Origin: Methylophilus sp. 13
GTDB taxonomy: Bacteria; Pseudomonadota; Gammaproteobacteria; Burkholderiales; Methylophilaceae
Direction: 5' to 3'
Assembly (NCBI RefSeq): GCF_015354335.1
Contig: NZ_JADKYR010000001.1
Span: 496,001 to 560,000 of the forward strand
DNA length: 64,000 bases
A program made the position numbers and the translations under genes. Positions within the stretch are counted from its first letter, which is position 1. Each line of letters begins with the position of its first letter. This document shows, in pieces, positions 55,009-64,000 of this stretch. The notes below the pieces were generated by a model that saw nothing but the letters and a program-made list of their open reading frames with translations, was not told the origin of the DNA and made no database searches.

Positions 55009-57171
55009 ATGCGTGTGAATAAAAAAGAACCCTCAGAATCCTTGTACGTGCTGCTAATCAGCGTACATGGTTTGATTCGTGGCCACCAACTTGAGCTGGG
55101 CGTGGATGCCGATACCGGCGGGCAATGCACTTATGTACTGGATTTGGCAAATGCGTTGGCGGAGCATCCGCAAGTCGGCAAGGTCGACCTGATGACGCGG
55201 TTGATCGACGACCCGCAGGTGGCGAGCGATTATGCGCAGCCTGAAGAGAAACTCAGCGATAAGGCGCGTATTATCCGCTTTCCATGCGGGCCCAAGCGCT
55301 ATATCCGCAAAGAGTTGTTATGGCCGCACTTGGACCAAATGGTGGACCGTTGCCTACACTATTTACGTCAACAAGGACGCTTGCCAGATGTGATTCACTC
55401 GCATTATGCCGACGCCGGCTATGTGGGCCGCCAGTTGTCTATGCTGCTGGGCATTCCGCTCATTCATACCGGCCATTCACTGGGCAAACCCAAGCAGGCG
55501 CGGCTGCTTTCCAGTGGACGCAAGGCAGACAAGATTGAAAAGCAGTTTAATTTTGAGCGCCGCATTGCCGAGGAGGATGCGCTGATTCAGCATGCTTCGA
55601 TGATCGTGACCAGCACACGCCAGGAGGTTGAGCTTCAATATGGCATGTATGCGCAAGCCGATCATCAGCGCTTCCGCGTGATCCCGCCCGGCACAGACAC
55701 ATCGCGCTTTTCGCCGCCAGGCCGCCGGGCAATACCAGCAACGCTGGAGCAAAGTATCCATCGCTTTTTGCATGACCCGAAAAAGCCGATGATTTTGTGT
55801 ATTTGCCGGCCCGAGGTGCGCAAAAACATCAAGGGTTTGCTAGCCGCCTATGGCAGCCACCCGGCGCTGCAAAAGAAGGCTAACCTGGTGCTGGTCGCCG
55901 GTAGCCGAGAGCGCATTCGAGACCTGGAAAAATCGCAGGCACAGGTGTTGAATGAATTGCTGCTGGATATTGATGCCTATGACTTATGGGGCAAAGTAGC
56001 AATTCCCAAAAGTCATGCGCAAGAAGATATCCCAGAGCTGTACCGCATGGCGGCCAAAAGCCGTGGCGTATTTATCAACGCCGCCTTTACCGAGCCTTTT
56101 GGGCTGACCTTGCTCGAAGCCGCGGCTTGCGGCCTGCCGGTGATTGCGCCAGATGATGGCGGCCCGCGCGATATTCTGGCCAATTGTCATCATGGCCTGC
56201 TTGTAGACACACTCAATAGCGATGCGATTGCAGACGCACTGCTCTCAGCCCTCACGGATAAAGCACGCTGGCGCAAATGGGCCAAGAGCGGCGTCTTGAA
56301 CGTCAAACGCCATTACACCTGGGCGGGTCATGTGAACAAATATGTCAGAGAGGTACACCAACTGCTAAGAAAACAACGCAAAAATCTGCGCAAGCAGCAA
56401 GTCGCGCTGCATCAAGGCAAGTCACCGATCCCGCTGGCAAAATATGCATTTATCACAGACATAGACAACACCTTGCTTGGCAACCAACAGGGGCAGCTTG
56501 ACCTGGTGGAATGGCTGGTGGCCAATGTCGGCTATAACATTTTTGGCATCGCCACCGGGCGCCCGCTGGAGAGTGCGATTGAGATATTGCGTAAAAACAA
56601 TATTCCTATCCCGGATGTGCTCATTACCTCCGTCGGCTCGGAAATTCACTATGGGCTCAACCGCACGCCAGATATCGGCTGGGCTAACCATATCCGCCAT
56701 TTATGGCGACGTGATGACTTGCTAAAAGCGTTAGCGGAGTTGCCTGGGCTACGTCTGCAATCTGCTGAAAACCAGCGTGAATTCAAAATTTCTTATGTGG
56801 TGGATGCCAGCAAGATGCCGCCTGTGAAAAAAATCCGCCAGCATCTGCGCAAGCAGGGGCTGCACGCGCAAATCATTTATTCACATGGTGAGTTTCTGGA
56901 TATCTTGCCGGTTCGCGCTTCCAAAGGCCATGCCATTCGCTATTTGTCTTACAAATGGGATTTGCCACTGGCCAACTTCTTGGTGGCAGGCGACTCTGGC
57001 AATGATATTGAGATGCTGATGGGCGACACCATGGCCGTCGTAGTGGGTAACCATAGCGAAGAACTGGCACATTTAAAAGGCATGCCAAGGATCTTTTTTG
57101 CCGAGGCCACGCATGCGCACGGCATTCTGGAGGGCATGCGCCATTATAAATTCGGCAGCGCAACAGCCTGA
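55009..57171 (+). CDS. sps: Sucrose-phosphate synthase with C-terminal HAD phosphatase domain
   Basis: This 720-aa protein combines a GT4 glycosyltransferase (about residues 10-460; LISVHGLIRGHQLELGVDADTGGQCTYVLDLANAL, later TEPFGLTLLEAAACGLPVIAPDDGGPRDI with the nucleotide-binding EX7E) and a HAD-IIB phosphatase (about 480-710; FITDIDNTLLG, SVGSEIHYG, VAGDSGNDIEML). It condenses UDP-glucose and fructose 6-phosphate and may dephosphorylate the product itself. The ATG at 55009 is set by GGAGG; an upstream TTG is ignored. It is followed by amylosucrase after 29 bp. Sucrose is a compatible solute in many methylotrophs. Confidence 0.92.
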   Translation: MRVNKKEPSESLYVLLISVHGLIRGHQLELGVDADTGGQCTYVLDLANALAEHPQVGKVDLMTRLIDDPQVASDYAQPEEKLSDKARIIRFPCGPKRYIRKELLWPHLDQMVDRCLHYLRQQGRLPDVIHSHYADAGYVGRQLSMLLGIPLIHTGHSLGKPKQARLLSSGRKADKIEKQFNFERRIAEEDALIQHASMIVTSTRQEVELQYGMYAQADHQRFRVIPPGTDTSRFSPPGRRAIPATLEQSIHRFLHDPKKPMILCICRPEVRKNIKGLLAAYGSHPALQKKANLVLVAGSRERIRDLEKSQAQVLNELLLDIDAYDLWGKVAIPKSHAQEDIPELYRMAAKSRGVFINAAFTEPFGLTLLEAAACGLPVIAPDDGGPRDILANCHHGLLVDTLNSDAIADALLSALTDKARWRKWAKSGVLNVKRHYTWAGHVNKYVREVHQLLRKQRKNLRKQQVALHQGKSPIPLAKYAFITDIDNTLLGNQQGQLDLVEWLVANVGYNIFGIATGRPLESAIEILRKNNIPIPDVLITSVGSEIHYGLNRTPDIGWANHIRHLWRRDDLLKALAELPGLRLQSAENQREFKISYVVDASKMPPVKKIRQHLRKQGLHAQIIYSHGEFLDILPVRASKGHAIRYLSYKWDLPLANFLVAGDSGNDIEMLMGDTMAVVVGNHSEELAHLKGMPRIFFAEATHAHGILEGMRHYKFGSATA

Positions 57172-57200
57172 AATAATCAGATCAACAAGGACCTTGATAC

Positions 57201-59150
57201 ATGTACGAACAAATTTCCCACGCGGTGTTGAACGAGATTCTGTCTTCGTTCAAACAACCGGCTGGCAAAGACTGGCACTATTTTTATACCCGGCTGGGCG
57301 CTAACTTTTACGCCATTTATTCGCTGTTTCAGCATCTGTATGGTCAGCGCGAAGACTTTAAGCCACAACTGGGGCGGCTGGTGGAAGTGCTGGCGACACA
57401 ATATGCACAGCGCGCGCCACATTTGCGTGCAAAAGACCTGGAGCGCGAAAAAAACCATGACTGGTTTATGCAGCAAAAGTGGGTGGGTATGGCGCTCTAC
57501 AGCCAGGGCTTTGCGGGCAGCCTGGCAAATATGCGTGACAAGCTGCCCTATATGCAAGATCTCGGCATCAACCTCGTCCATATCATGCCGATTTGTGACT
57601 GCCCCCCACATGAGAATGATGGCGGCTATGCAGTACGCGACTTCAGGAAAGTGGATGCGCGCCATGGCACGATGGAGGATTTGGAACAGTTGATTGCCGC
57701 CATGCAGCAGTGCGGAATCCTGCTAACGCTGGATGTGGTGGTCAACCATACCTCAGATGAGCATGCCTGGGCGCAACAAGCCAAACAAGGCAACCAGACC
57801 TATCAGGATTATTACTTCATGTATCCTGACCGCACGATGCCTGACTTATTTGAAAGCGCCATGCCGGAAGTGTTTCCTGAACAGGCCCCAGGCAGTTTTA
57901 CCTTTAACGCAGACACCGGCAAATGGGTGATGACGGTCTTTAATCATTACCAGTGGGACCTCAACTACACCAACCCTGCTGTGTTCATTGAGATGGTGGA
58001 CATCATCCTGTTTTGGGCAAACAAGGGCGTAGATATTCTACGGCTGGATGCCGTAGCGTTTTTGTGGAAAAAAATCGGTAGCAGTTGCCAGAACGAGCGC
58101 GAAGCCCACCTGATTTTGCAATTGCTCAAGGATTGTTGCCAGATTGCAGCCCCCGGCGTGATCTTTATTGCCGAGGCGATAGTTTCGCCGACCGAAATTA
58201 TCAAATACTTTGGTGAAGATGCCATCAACGCCAAGGAATGTGAAATTGCCTATAACGCCACATTTATGGCACTGCTTTGGGATGCAGTCGCCACCAAACG
58301 TACCGTATTACTGACCAAGGGCGTGGAGGACTTGCCGGAAAAACTGGACCGCGCAACCTGGCTCAATTATGTGCGCTGCCATGATGATATTGGTCTGGGC
58401 TTTAGTGATAAAGCCATTATCGAAGCCGGATTTGAACCGGTGTCACATCGCCGCTTTTTGGTCGATTATTACACCGGACATTACCCTGAATCGAATGCAC
58501 GCGGCTTTGCCTTTGGCGTCAACAAAAAAACCGGCGATGCCCGCATATCTGGTGCGCTGGCGTCACTGGCCGGGCTGGAAATGGCCCTGCAAACACAGGA
58601 TCCGCTGGCGATTGAAAATGCGATCAAAACCATCGTCTTGTTGCATAACCTGATTTTGTCGTTTGGCGGGATCCCGCTGATTTACTATGGCGATGCGGTT
58701 GGTACGCTCAATAACGACAGTTATCTGCAAGATGAAAACAAAATGCACGACAACCGCTGGGTACACAGACCGACACTGGACTGGGAGGTGATGGCGCGTC
58801 GTCACCAGCCAGGCACCGTCGAACAACGGATTTTCAGCCAGATCAAGCAACTGATTGCGATCCGCAAGGAGACTTCAGCCTTTGCCGATTTAAACAACCG
58901 CGCATTGATTACACAAGACAATCCGCACCTGTTCGCCTTCCACCGCTATGTGCCCTCTGGCATGCATGCCAACGTGGTGGTAATTGCCAACTTTGCCACA
59001 CAAGCGCAACAGGTCAACCTGCAGCCGTTTAAGCAACGCGGCCTGTTTAAAGCCAGGATGATGACGGATTTGTGCAGTGGTTCAACGATCTCCACCGAGC
59101 AGGAGACTCTAGAAATCCCTACCCTCACCGCTTACTGGCTATCCAGTTAG
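57201..59150 (+). CDS. ams: Amylosucrase
   Basis: This 649-aa GH13 enzyme is close to Neisseria amylosucrase (636 aa). The catalytic aspartate is in DILRLDAVAFLWK, the acid/base glutamate in VIFIAEAIVSP, and the third acidic residue in RCHDDIGLGF. It transfers glucose from sucrose to an alpha-1,4-glucan with release of fructose, so it can recycle the sucrose made by the upstream synthase or store it as glucan. It is part of the sps-ams operon; no fructokinase gene is present between or after them. Confidence 0.93.
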   Translation: MYEQISHAVLNEILSSFKQPAGKDWHYFYTRLGANFYAIYSLFQHLYGQREDFKPQLGRLVEVLATQYAQRAPHLRAKDLEREKNHDWFMQQKWVGMALYSQGFAGSLANMRDKLPYMQDLGINLVHIMPICDCPPHENDGGYAVRDFRKVDARHGTMEDLEQLIAAMQQCGILLTLDVVVNHTSDEHAWAQQAKQGNQTYQDYYFMYPDRTMPDLFESAMPEVFPEQAPGSFTFNADTGKWVMTVFNHYQWDLNYTNPAVFIEMVDIILFWANKGVDILRLDAVAFLWKKIGSSCQNEREAHLILQLLKDCCQIAAPGVIFIAEAIVSPTEIIKYFGEDAINAKECEIAYNATFMALLWDAVATKRTVLLTKGVEDLPEKLDRATWLNYVRCHDDIGLGFSDKAIIEAGFEPVSHRRFLVDYYTGHYPESNARGFAFGVNKKTGDARISGALASLAGLEMALQTQDPLAIENAIKTIVLLHNLILSFGGIPLIYYGDAVGTLNNDSYLQDENKMHDNRWVHRPTLDWEVMARRHQPGTVEQRIFSQIKQLIAIRKETSAFADLNNRALITQDNPHLFAFHRYVPSGMHANVVVIANFATQAQQVNLQPFKQRGLFKARMMTDLCSGSTISTEQETLEIPTLTAYWLSS

Positions 59151-59188
59151 TGCATTTATTTTATTGATCGAAAGGAGTGTTTGACACC

Positions 59189-60052
59189 ATGTCTTGGTTT
59201 ACATACTTAGGAATAGAGCAACCTGCGGAAATACTGGCGCTAGTAAAAACCCTGCTGCGTATTTTTTTCATTATTGGCGTGGCTTATTTTCTCAACCGGC
59301 TGAGCAAAAGCCTGATTGTGAAACTCAGGGATAAGCTCAACTCCAGGCAAGTAGATAATCTGGAAGAGATTAAACGCCTCAACACGCTCAGCATGGTGCT
59401 GCGGTATATCGTCACCACCGTGATTCTGGCGATTACCGTGGTTGAAATCCTGCATGAGCTTGGGATTTCTATTGCGCCGGTACTGGCGGCAGCCGGGGTT
59501 GTTGGTTTGGCAGTGGGCTTTGGCGCACAGAGCTTGGTCAAGGATTATTTTAATGGCTTTTTTCTGCTACTCGAAAACCAGATTCGCAAAGATGATGTCG
59601 TGGAAATTGCCGACAAAGCTGGCTTGGTGGAAGAAATTACGCTGCGTTATGTGAAGATGCGCGATTACGAAGGCAATGTGCATTATGTGCCCAATGGCCA
59701 GATCACCACGGTAACCAATCGCTCGCGGGATTTTGCTTATGCGGTAATGGATATTGGTGTAGCTTACAAAGAGAATGTGGCACGCGTCATACAAGTCATG
59801 CTTCAAGTTGGAGCAGACTTATGTATGGACGACGAATTTAAACCTATTATTTTGGATAATCTGGAGATGGCTGGAGTCGACAATCTTGCAGACTCTGCTG
59901 TTGTCATTCGCTGTCGTTTAAAGGTACTTCCTTTACAGCAGTGGACCATCAAACGTGAGTACCTGAAACGGATCAAGAATGCCTTTGATGCAGAAGGTAT
60001 TGAGATTCCCTTTCCACATCTTACGGTTTATCAAGGCAAACAGGCCGCATGA
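59189..60052 (+). CDS. MscS family mechanosensitive channel
   Basis: This 287-aa protein has three N-terminal transmembrane helices; the third is the glycine/alanine-rich pore helix (VLAAAGVVGLAVGFGAQSLVKDYFNGFFLLLENQIRKDDVV). The beta domain follows and ends with the cytoplasmic vestibule. Small MscS channels release solutes during hypo-osmotic shock. It starts at the ATG at 59189 behind AAAGGAG, 38 bp after amylosucrase, so it likely shares the transcript; release of sucrose fits the context. Confidence 0.9.
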   Translation: MSWFTYLGIEQPAEILALVKTLLRIFFIIGVAYFLNRLSKSLIVKLRDKLNSRQVDNLEEIKRLNTLSMVLRYIVTTVILAITVVEILHELGISIAPVLAAAGVVGLAVGFGAQSLVKDYFNGFFLLLENQIRKDDVVEIADKAGLVEEITLRYVKMRDYEGNVHYVPNGQITTVTNRSRDFAYAVMDIGVAYKENVARVIQVMLQVGADLCMDDEFKPIILDNLEMAGVDNLADSAVVIRCRLKVLPLQQWTIKREYLKRIKNAFDAEGIEIPFPHLTVYQGKQAA

Positions 60053-60263
60053 TAAAAAGTGAGAAATCTTCCGCTTTCTTGTGGCTGCCAAAGTGATATT
60101 TTGACAACGCAGGTAAAACAACCTCAAGAGAATGCCAGATACACTCGACCACAAAATATGCAAGCCGAAAGGCTGAAGGTAGCTGATAAATTCAGATATT
60201 ACAGACCCATCCAGCAAACTGAGGCATTTGTGAAAATAGAAAATTCGTCTATATGTTGTTTGC

Positions 60264-61616
60264 TCAATTAGTCAGTTGACGGATCACTTGTGCTAAATGC
60301 TCGGCCTGGGCTTGCACCAAACTCTGGTTCAACCCTTCGACCATCACGCGGATTTTGGGCTCAGTGCCAGAAGCGCGTAACAAGACCCTGCCTTCTCCAT
60401 TTAGCGCAGCCTCAGCTTGTTGCACAGCAGTTTGCACGGCCGCCTGGTTCAAGTCCAGCTTTTGTTTGGTGGTTACATTAATCAACACCTGCGGATATAG
60501 CGTCAGGTCAGCACCCAGCTGTTGCAAGGACTTGCCGCTTTCACGCAAGGACTGCAACACCTGCAGGGCCGCAATAATCGCATCACCACTCGAGTGTTTA
60601 TCCAGCGTGAGGATATGGCCAGAATTCTCCCCGCCCAGTTTCCAGTTTTTTTCCTGCAACAGCTCCAACACATAGCGGTCGCCGACATTGGCACGGCCAA
60701 ACGGAATCTGATGCTTTTGCAAGGCGTGTTCCAGGGCCAAATTTGTCATGAGGGTACCAGCCACGCCGCCCTTGAGTTTGCCTTTTGCATACAGGCCCAT
60801 GGCAATAATGTAAAGCAACTGGTCACCATCCAGCAGCTTACCTGCACCATCGACCATCATGACACGGTCGCCATCGCCATCAAAGGCAATGCCTAAATCT
60901 GCCTGATGTTCCACCACGGCTTTTTGCAGGGCTTGCGGGTGAGTGGAACCCACCTGCTCGTTAATATTGAGGCCATCAGGATGATTGCCTATAGCGATGA
61001 CGTCTGCCCCCAACTCATGGAACACCGGCGGCGCGACATGGTAGGTGGCGCCATGCGCACAATCGAGCACAATTTTGAGGCCACGCAGATCAAGGTGATT
61101 GGGAAACGTGCTTTTACAGAATTCGACATAGCGGCCCGCTGCGTCATCGACACGCTTCGCTTTGCCCAGTTGCGCTGAATCCATGACCTGCATGGGCTGG
61201 GCCAGCGCAGCCTCAATCGCATACTCGATCTCGTCCGGTAACTTGGTGCCCTGCGCAGAGAAAAACTTGATCCCGTTATCATAGTAAGGGTTGTGTGAAG
61301 CAGAAATCACAATACCGGCCTGCGCGCGCAAGGCACGCGTTAGATAGGCCACGGCAGGCGTCGGCATGGGGCCAGTCAGCAGCACATCCACCCCAGCAGC
61401 AGACAATCCGGCCTCCAGGGACGCTTCCAGCATATAGCCAGAAATCCGCGTATCTTTGCCTATCAGTACCGTAGGGCGTTTACCCGCAGGCAAGTGTTCA
61501 TGGCTGGCCAGTACACGTCCGGCTGCATAGCCCAAGCGCATGACAAACTCTGGCGTAATCACCGACTCTCCAACGCGTCCGCGAATGCCATCTGTACCGA
61601 AATATTGCTTACCCAT
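60264..61616 (-). CDS. glmM: Phosphoglucosamine mutase
   Basis: This 450-aa enzyme converts glucosamine 6-phosphate to glucosamine 1-phosphate for UDP-GlcNAc. The phosphoserine loop is [19 protein letters not shown], the metal loop is [12 protein letters not shown], and the C-terminal phosphate-binding segment is [19 protein letters not shown]. It is the distal gene of the classic ftsH-folP-glmM order. About 210 bp to mscS (convergent) shows no gene or clear terminator. Confidence 0.96.
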   Translation of the reverse strand: MGKQYFGTDGIRGRVGESVITPEFVMRLGYAAGRVLASHEHLPAGKRPTVLIGKDTRISGYMLEASLEAGLSAAGVDVLLTGPMPTPAVAYLTRALRAQAGIVISASHNPYYDNGIKFFSAQGTKLPDEIEYAIEAALAQPMQVMDSAQLGKAKRVDDAAGRYVEFCKSTFPNHLDLRGLKIVLDCAHGATYHVAPPVFHELGADVIAIGNHPDGLNINEQVGSTHPQALQKAVVEHQADLGIAFDGDGDRVMMVDGAGKLLDGDQLLYIIAMGLYAKGKLKGGVAGTLMTNLALEHALQKHQIPFGRANVGDRYVLELLQEKNWKLGGENSGHILTLDKHSSGDAIIAALQVLQSLRESGKSLQQLGADLTLYPQVLINVTTKQKLDLNQAAVQTAVQQAEAALNGEGRVLLRASGTEPKIRVMVEGLNQSLVQAQAEHLAQVIRQLTN

Positions 61617-61664
61617 GTGTGTATCCTTTAATCGTTATGCTTGTGTATGGTCATGCTGAGCTGG

Positions 61665-62489
61665 CTATTTAAGTGCAGCAACCACCTTGAGTGCTTCAAC
61701 CGTTGCCTTGACATCGTGCACGCGTAACAGATGTGCCCCTTGCATGGCACTAATTACGGCAGCAGCTACACTGGCGTGCAATCTGGCGTCGACATCGTTG
61801 CCCGTCATTTGTCCCAATACCGATTTACGCGACAGGCCAACCAGCAATGGGCAGCCCAGCTCGCTAAACTCAGGTAAAGCCTTGGCCAGGGCAATATTGT
61901 GCGCGCGGGTTTTACCAAAGCCAAAGCCTGGATCCAGCATAATCCGGTCTTGGGCAATGCCTGCCGCCAGACACATATCACGCTGGGTCTGCAAAAACAG
62001 TTTCACCTCCACCACCACATCCTCATAGCGAGGATCCAGCTGCATGGTTTGCGGCATGCCTTGCATATGCATGATGCAAACACCAGCATCGCTCTTTGCA
62101 ACCACCTCAAGCGCGCCAGGTTCCTGCAAGCCTCTTACATCATTGACGATGCTTGCGCCAGCCGCAATCGCGGCCTGCATCACGGCAGGCTTATAAGTAT
62201 CAATGGAGATCGGAACGGGAATATCGCGTGCGACCAGGGCCTCTATTACCGGCACCACGCGTTGTAATTCTTCGGTCAGGGAGACTGGCGTCGCATTAGG
62301 CCGCGTAGACTCACCACCGATATCGAGCACCGCGGCGCCTTGTTCGATCAATGTCAAGGCATGATGCACCGCGGCATCCACCTGCTGGAATTGACCGCCA
62401 TCGGAAAAGGAGTCCGGCGTAACATTGACGATACCCATGACTTGGGGCTGGTCAAAATTGAGACGAAAACGTCCACAATGAAAGAGCAT
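61665..62489 (-). CDS. folP: Dihydropteroate synthase
   Basis: This 274-aa enzyme joins p-aminobenzoate to dihydropterin pyrophosphate in folate synthesis and is the sulfonamide target. Signature 1 is MGIVNVTPDSFSDGG and signature 2 is AVLDIGGESTRPNATPV; the later SIDTYKPAVMQAAIAAGASIVNDV and DPGFGFGKTRAHNIALAK are also typical. It sits 48 bp upstream of glmM. A terminator separates it from ftsH. Confidence 0.96.
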   Translation of the reverse strand: MLFHCGRFRLNFDQPQVMGIVNVTPDSFSDGGQFQQVDAAVHHALTLIEQGAAVLDIGGESTRPNATPVSLTEELQRVVPVIEALVARDIPVPISIDTYKPAVMQAAIAAGASIVNDVRGLQEPGALEVVAKSDAGVCIMHMQGMPQTMQLDPRYEDVVVEVKLFLQTQRDMCLAAGIAQDRIMLDPGFGFGKTRAHNIALAKALPEFSELGCPLLVGLSRKSVLGQMTGNDVDARLHASVAAAVISAMQGAHLLRVHDVKATVEALKVVAALK

Positions 62490-62504
62490 AGGTCATTGAT
62501 TTCC

Positions 62505-62535
62505 AAAAAAACAAAGGCTGGCAAAAGCCAGCCTT
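62505..62535 (-). terminator. Terminator between ftsH and folP
   Basis: AAGGCTGGC / GCCAGCCTT (62514-62535, loop of 4). On the minus strand it is followed by TGTTTTTTT (the A-run at 62505-62511 on plus). It lies after the ftsH stop and just before folP, so folP-glmM would need read-through or its own promoter. Confidence 0.7.
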
Positions 62536-62603
62536 GTTATTTTAACTGAAAGCCAGGTTGTCACAAACCTGTGGCCAACCTGAACCTCAATCTTAGTTAG
62601 GCT

Positions 62604-64000
62604 TTAGGTCTCAGTATCATCGCCTTTTGCCGTTGGTTGCGGTGCCGGGTTTACCATGGTGCCCGAACCACTGCCGCCAGAACTGATGGTAGGTCCATTT
62701 TTCTGCTTGGGTGGACGCACTGGCAAACCAGCCATAATGTCATTGACCTGATCAGCATCAATGGTTTCGAACTCCATCAAGGCTTTAGTCATCGCCTCCA
62801 CTTTGTCGCGGTTATCTTCAAGCAATTTGCGCGCAATCGCATATTGCTCATCCAGGATACGGCGAATTTCAGCATCGACTTTTTGCTGCGTGGCTTCTGA
62901 GACGGTCCGTGAAGACATACTGCCCATCCAGGAATCCTGCTCGCTACCTGCATAGACCATGGTCCCCAGCGAATCGGACATCCCGAACTTGGTCACCATG
63001 TCACGCGCCATTTTTGTCGCACGCTCAAAGTCATTCGAAGCGCCGGTAGACATCTGATGCATGAAAATTTCTTCAGCAATCCGGCCACCAAACAGAATCG
63101 AAATATCTTCCAGCATTTTGTCCTTGTAATTGCTGATACGGTCATGCTCAGGCAACTGCCATGTCAAGCCCAGCGCCCAGCCACGCGGCATAATGGTGAC
63201 CTTGTGCACAGGATCCGCTTTCGGTAGCAACTTGGCAACCACCGCATGCCCGGACTCATGATAGGCCGTATTCAAACGCTCCTCTTCACGCATCACCATA
63301 GACTTGCGCTCTGGCCCCATGAAGATTTTGTCTTTGGCATCCTCAAAATCTTGCATATCTACCGTGCGTTTATTACGACGTGCAGCGAACAACGCCGCTT
63401 CGTTGACCAGGTTAGCCAGATCAGCACCACTAAAGCCTGGTGTACCACGGGCAAGAATATCCGCTCTAACATCTGGATCAATGGGCACTTTACGCATATG
63501 AACATTGAGGATTTGCTCACGACCTTTGATGTCTGGCAAGCCGACCATAACCTGACGGTCAAAACGGCCAGGACGCAATAATGCTTTATCCAGAACATCG
63601 GCACGGTTGGTTGCTGCAATCACGATCACACCGGAATTGGCCTCAAAACCATCCATCTCAACCAACATCTGGTTCAACGTTTGCTCGCGCTCATCGTTAC
63701 CGCCACCCGTACCGGCACCGCGGTGACGACCGACCGCATCAATCTCATCAATAAATACGATACAAGGGGAGTTCTTTTTGGCGGTTTCAAACATGTCACG
63801 CACACGCGCAGCACCCACGCCAACAAACATTTCCACAAAGTCAGAGCCAGAGATACTGAAGAATGGGACTTTGGCTTCACCGGCAATCGCACGGGCCAGC
63901 AATGTCTTACCGGTCCCAGGCGGGCCTACCATCAATACGCCACGCGGGATGCGGCCACCCAGTTTCTGAAACTTGCTTGGGTCCTTCAAGAACTCAACCA
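62604..64000 (-). CDS. ftsH: ATP-dependent zinc metalloprotease FtsH (5' end outside window)
   Basis: The N-terminal membrane part is beyond the right edge; about 465 C-terminal residues are seen. The AAA+ module has Walker [19 protein letters not shown], Walker [17 protein letters not shown] and the second region of homology ([22 protein letters not shown]), followed by the zinc protease site HESGHAVV. The tail is Gly/Ser/Pro-rich ([16 protein letters not shown]). FtsH degrades membrane proteins and regulators such as sigma-32 and LpxC. Confidence 0.97.
   Translation of the reverse strand, partial: VEFLKDPSKFQKLGGRIPRGVLMVGPPGTGKTLLARAIAGEAKVPFFSISGSDFVEMFVGVGAARVRDMFETAKKNSPCIVFIDEIDAVGRHRGAGTGGGNDEREQTLNQMLVEMDGFEANSGVIVIAATNRADVLDKALLRPGRFDRQVMVGLPDIKGREQILNVHMRKVPIDPDVRADILARGTPGFSGADLANLVNEAALFAARRNKRTVDMQDFEDAKDKIFMGPERKSMVMREEERLNTAYHESGHAVVAKLLPKADPVHKVTIMPRGWALGLTWQLPEHDRISNYKDKMLEDISILFGGRIAEEIFMHQMSTGASNDFERATKMARDMVTKFGMSDSLGTMVYAGSEQDSWMGSMSSRTVSEATQQKVDAEIRRILDEQYAIARKLLEDNRDKVEAMTKALMEFETIDADQVNDIMAGLPVRPPKQKNGPTISSGGSGSGTMVNPAPQPTAKGDDTET

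Noticed and set aside
60053-60263. Gap between mscS and glmM searched for a tRNA, small RNA or terminator.
   Set aside because: No cloverleaf, no stable hairpin with a T-run and no plausible coding frame were found.

Overview
The window reads as a chromosomal segment of a betaproteobacterium. The family Methylophilaceae (obligate methylotrophs) is my best inference. Three things point that way: betaproteobacterial gene orders (ftsK-lolA-rarA-serS, birA-coaX-SPOR, ftsH-folP-glmM), a lipoyl domain fused to the E3 subunit of pyruvate dehydrogenase, and a sucrose-phosphate synthase/amylosucrase pair of the kind described in methylotrophs. No rRNA, tRNA or 16S evidence is present, so genus is not claimed. 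Most of the window is core genome with moderate GC and tightly packed genes.

Layout. 1-2804 (-): N-terminal part of a bacterial alpha-2-macroglobulin that runs off the left edge. 3052-9191 (+): a translationally coupled AddB-like/AddA-like helicase-nuclease pair, then a nitroreductase and a small secreted protein. 10427-14451 (-): mfd-dedA. 14609-16773 (+): rpiA and mltF. 16793-22775 (-): ftsK-lolA-rarA-serS, interrupted between rarA and serS by a 425-bp cassette with 34-bp terminal inverted repeats that encodes a GxxExxY protein. 22885-25107 (+): dps, trxB and an Smr-domain gene. 25154-26551 (-): a glycine-zipper protein and a Crp/Fnr-type regulator. 26916-28958 (+): a sulfide-response operon (SqrR/BigR-like repressor, DUF442 sulfurtransferase/phosphatase-like protein, sulfide:quinone reductase). 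28973-30439 (-): an M17 aminopeptidase. 30725-34765 (+): aceE-aceF. 34816-43665 (-): a GGCT-like protein, a Fur-boxed TonB receptor, a PepSY protein, a radical SAM protein and a GH17/GT2 beta-glucan pair. 43873-46895 (+): a periplasmic protein, lpdA and a lipoprotein. 46963-49644 (-): birA-coaX-SPOR. 49812 onward (+): glnS, a decayed toxin-antitoxin locus, an AT-rich KAP-type P-loop NTPase gene, a flavin reductase, and the sucrose locus sps-ams followed by an MscS channel. 60264-64000 (-): ftsH (partial)-folP-glmM.

How the genes work together. Pyruvate dehydrogenase is encoded in two blocks (aceEF and lpdA) about 10 kb apart. The ArsR-type regulator, DUF442 protein and SQR form one persulfide-responsive unit. 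sps and ams make and remodel sucrose, and the adjacent MscS channel suggests osmotic adaptation. The GH17-GT2 and GH17 membrane proteins probably make and trim a periplasmic or secreted beta-1,3-glucan.

The accessory parts most worth attention are the GxxExxY inverted-repeat cassette at the rarA stop codon and the 51.6-54.15 kb insert between glnS and the flavin reductase. The insert holds an intact antitoxin-like gene, a shattered zeta-like toxin, and a solitary, strongly AT-rich KAP NTPase flanked by short direct repeats. That NTPase is the best candidate here for an undescribed, possibly anti-phage, function.
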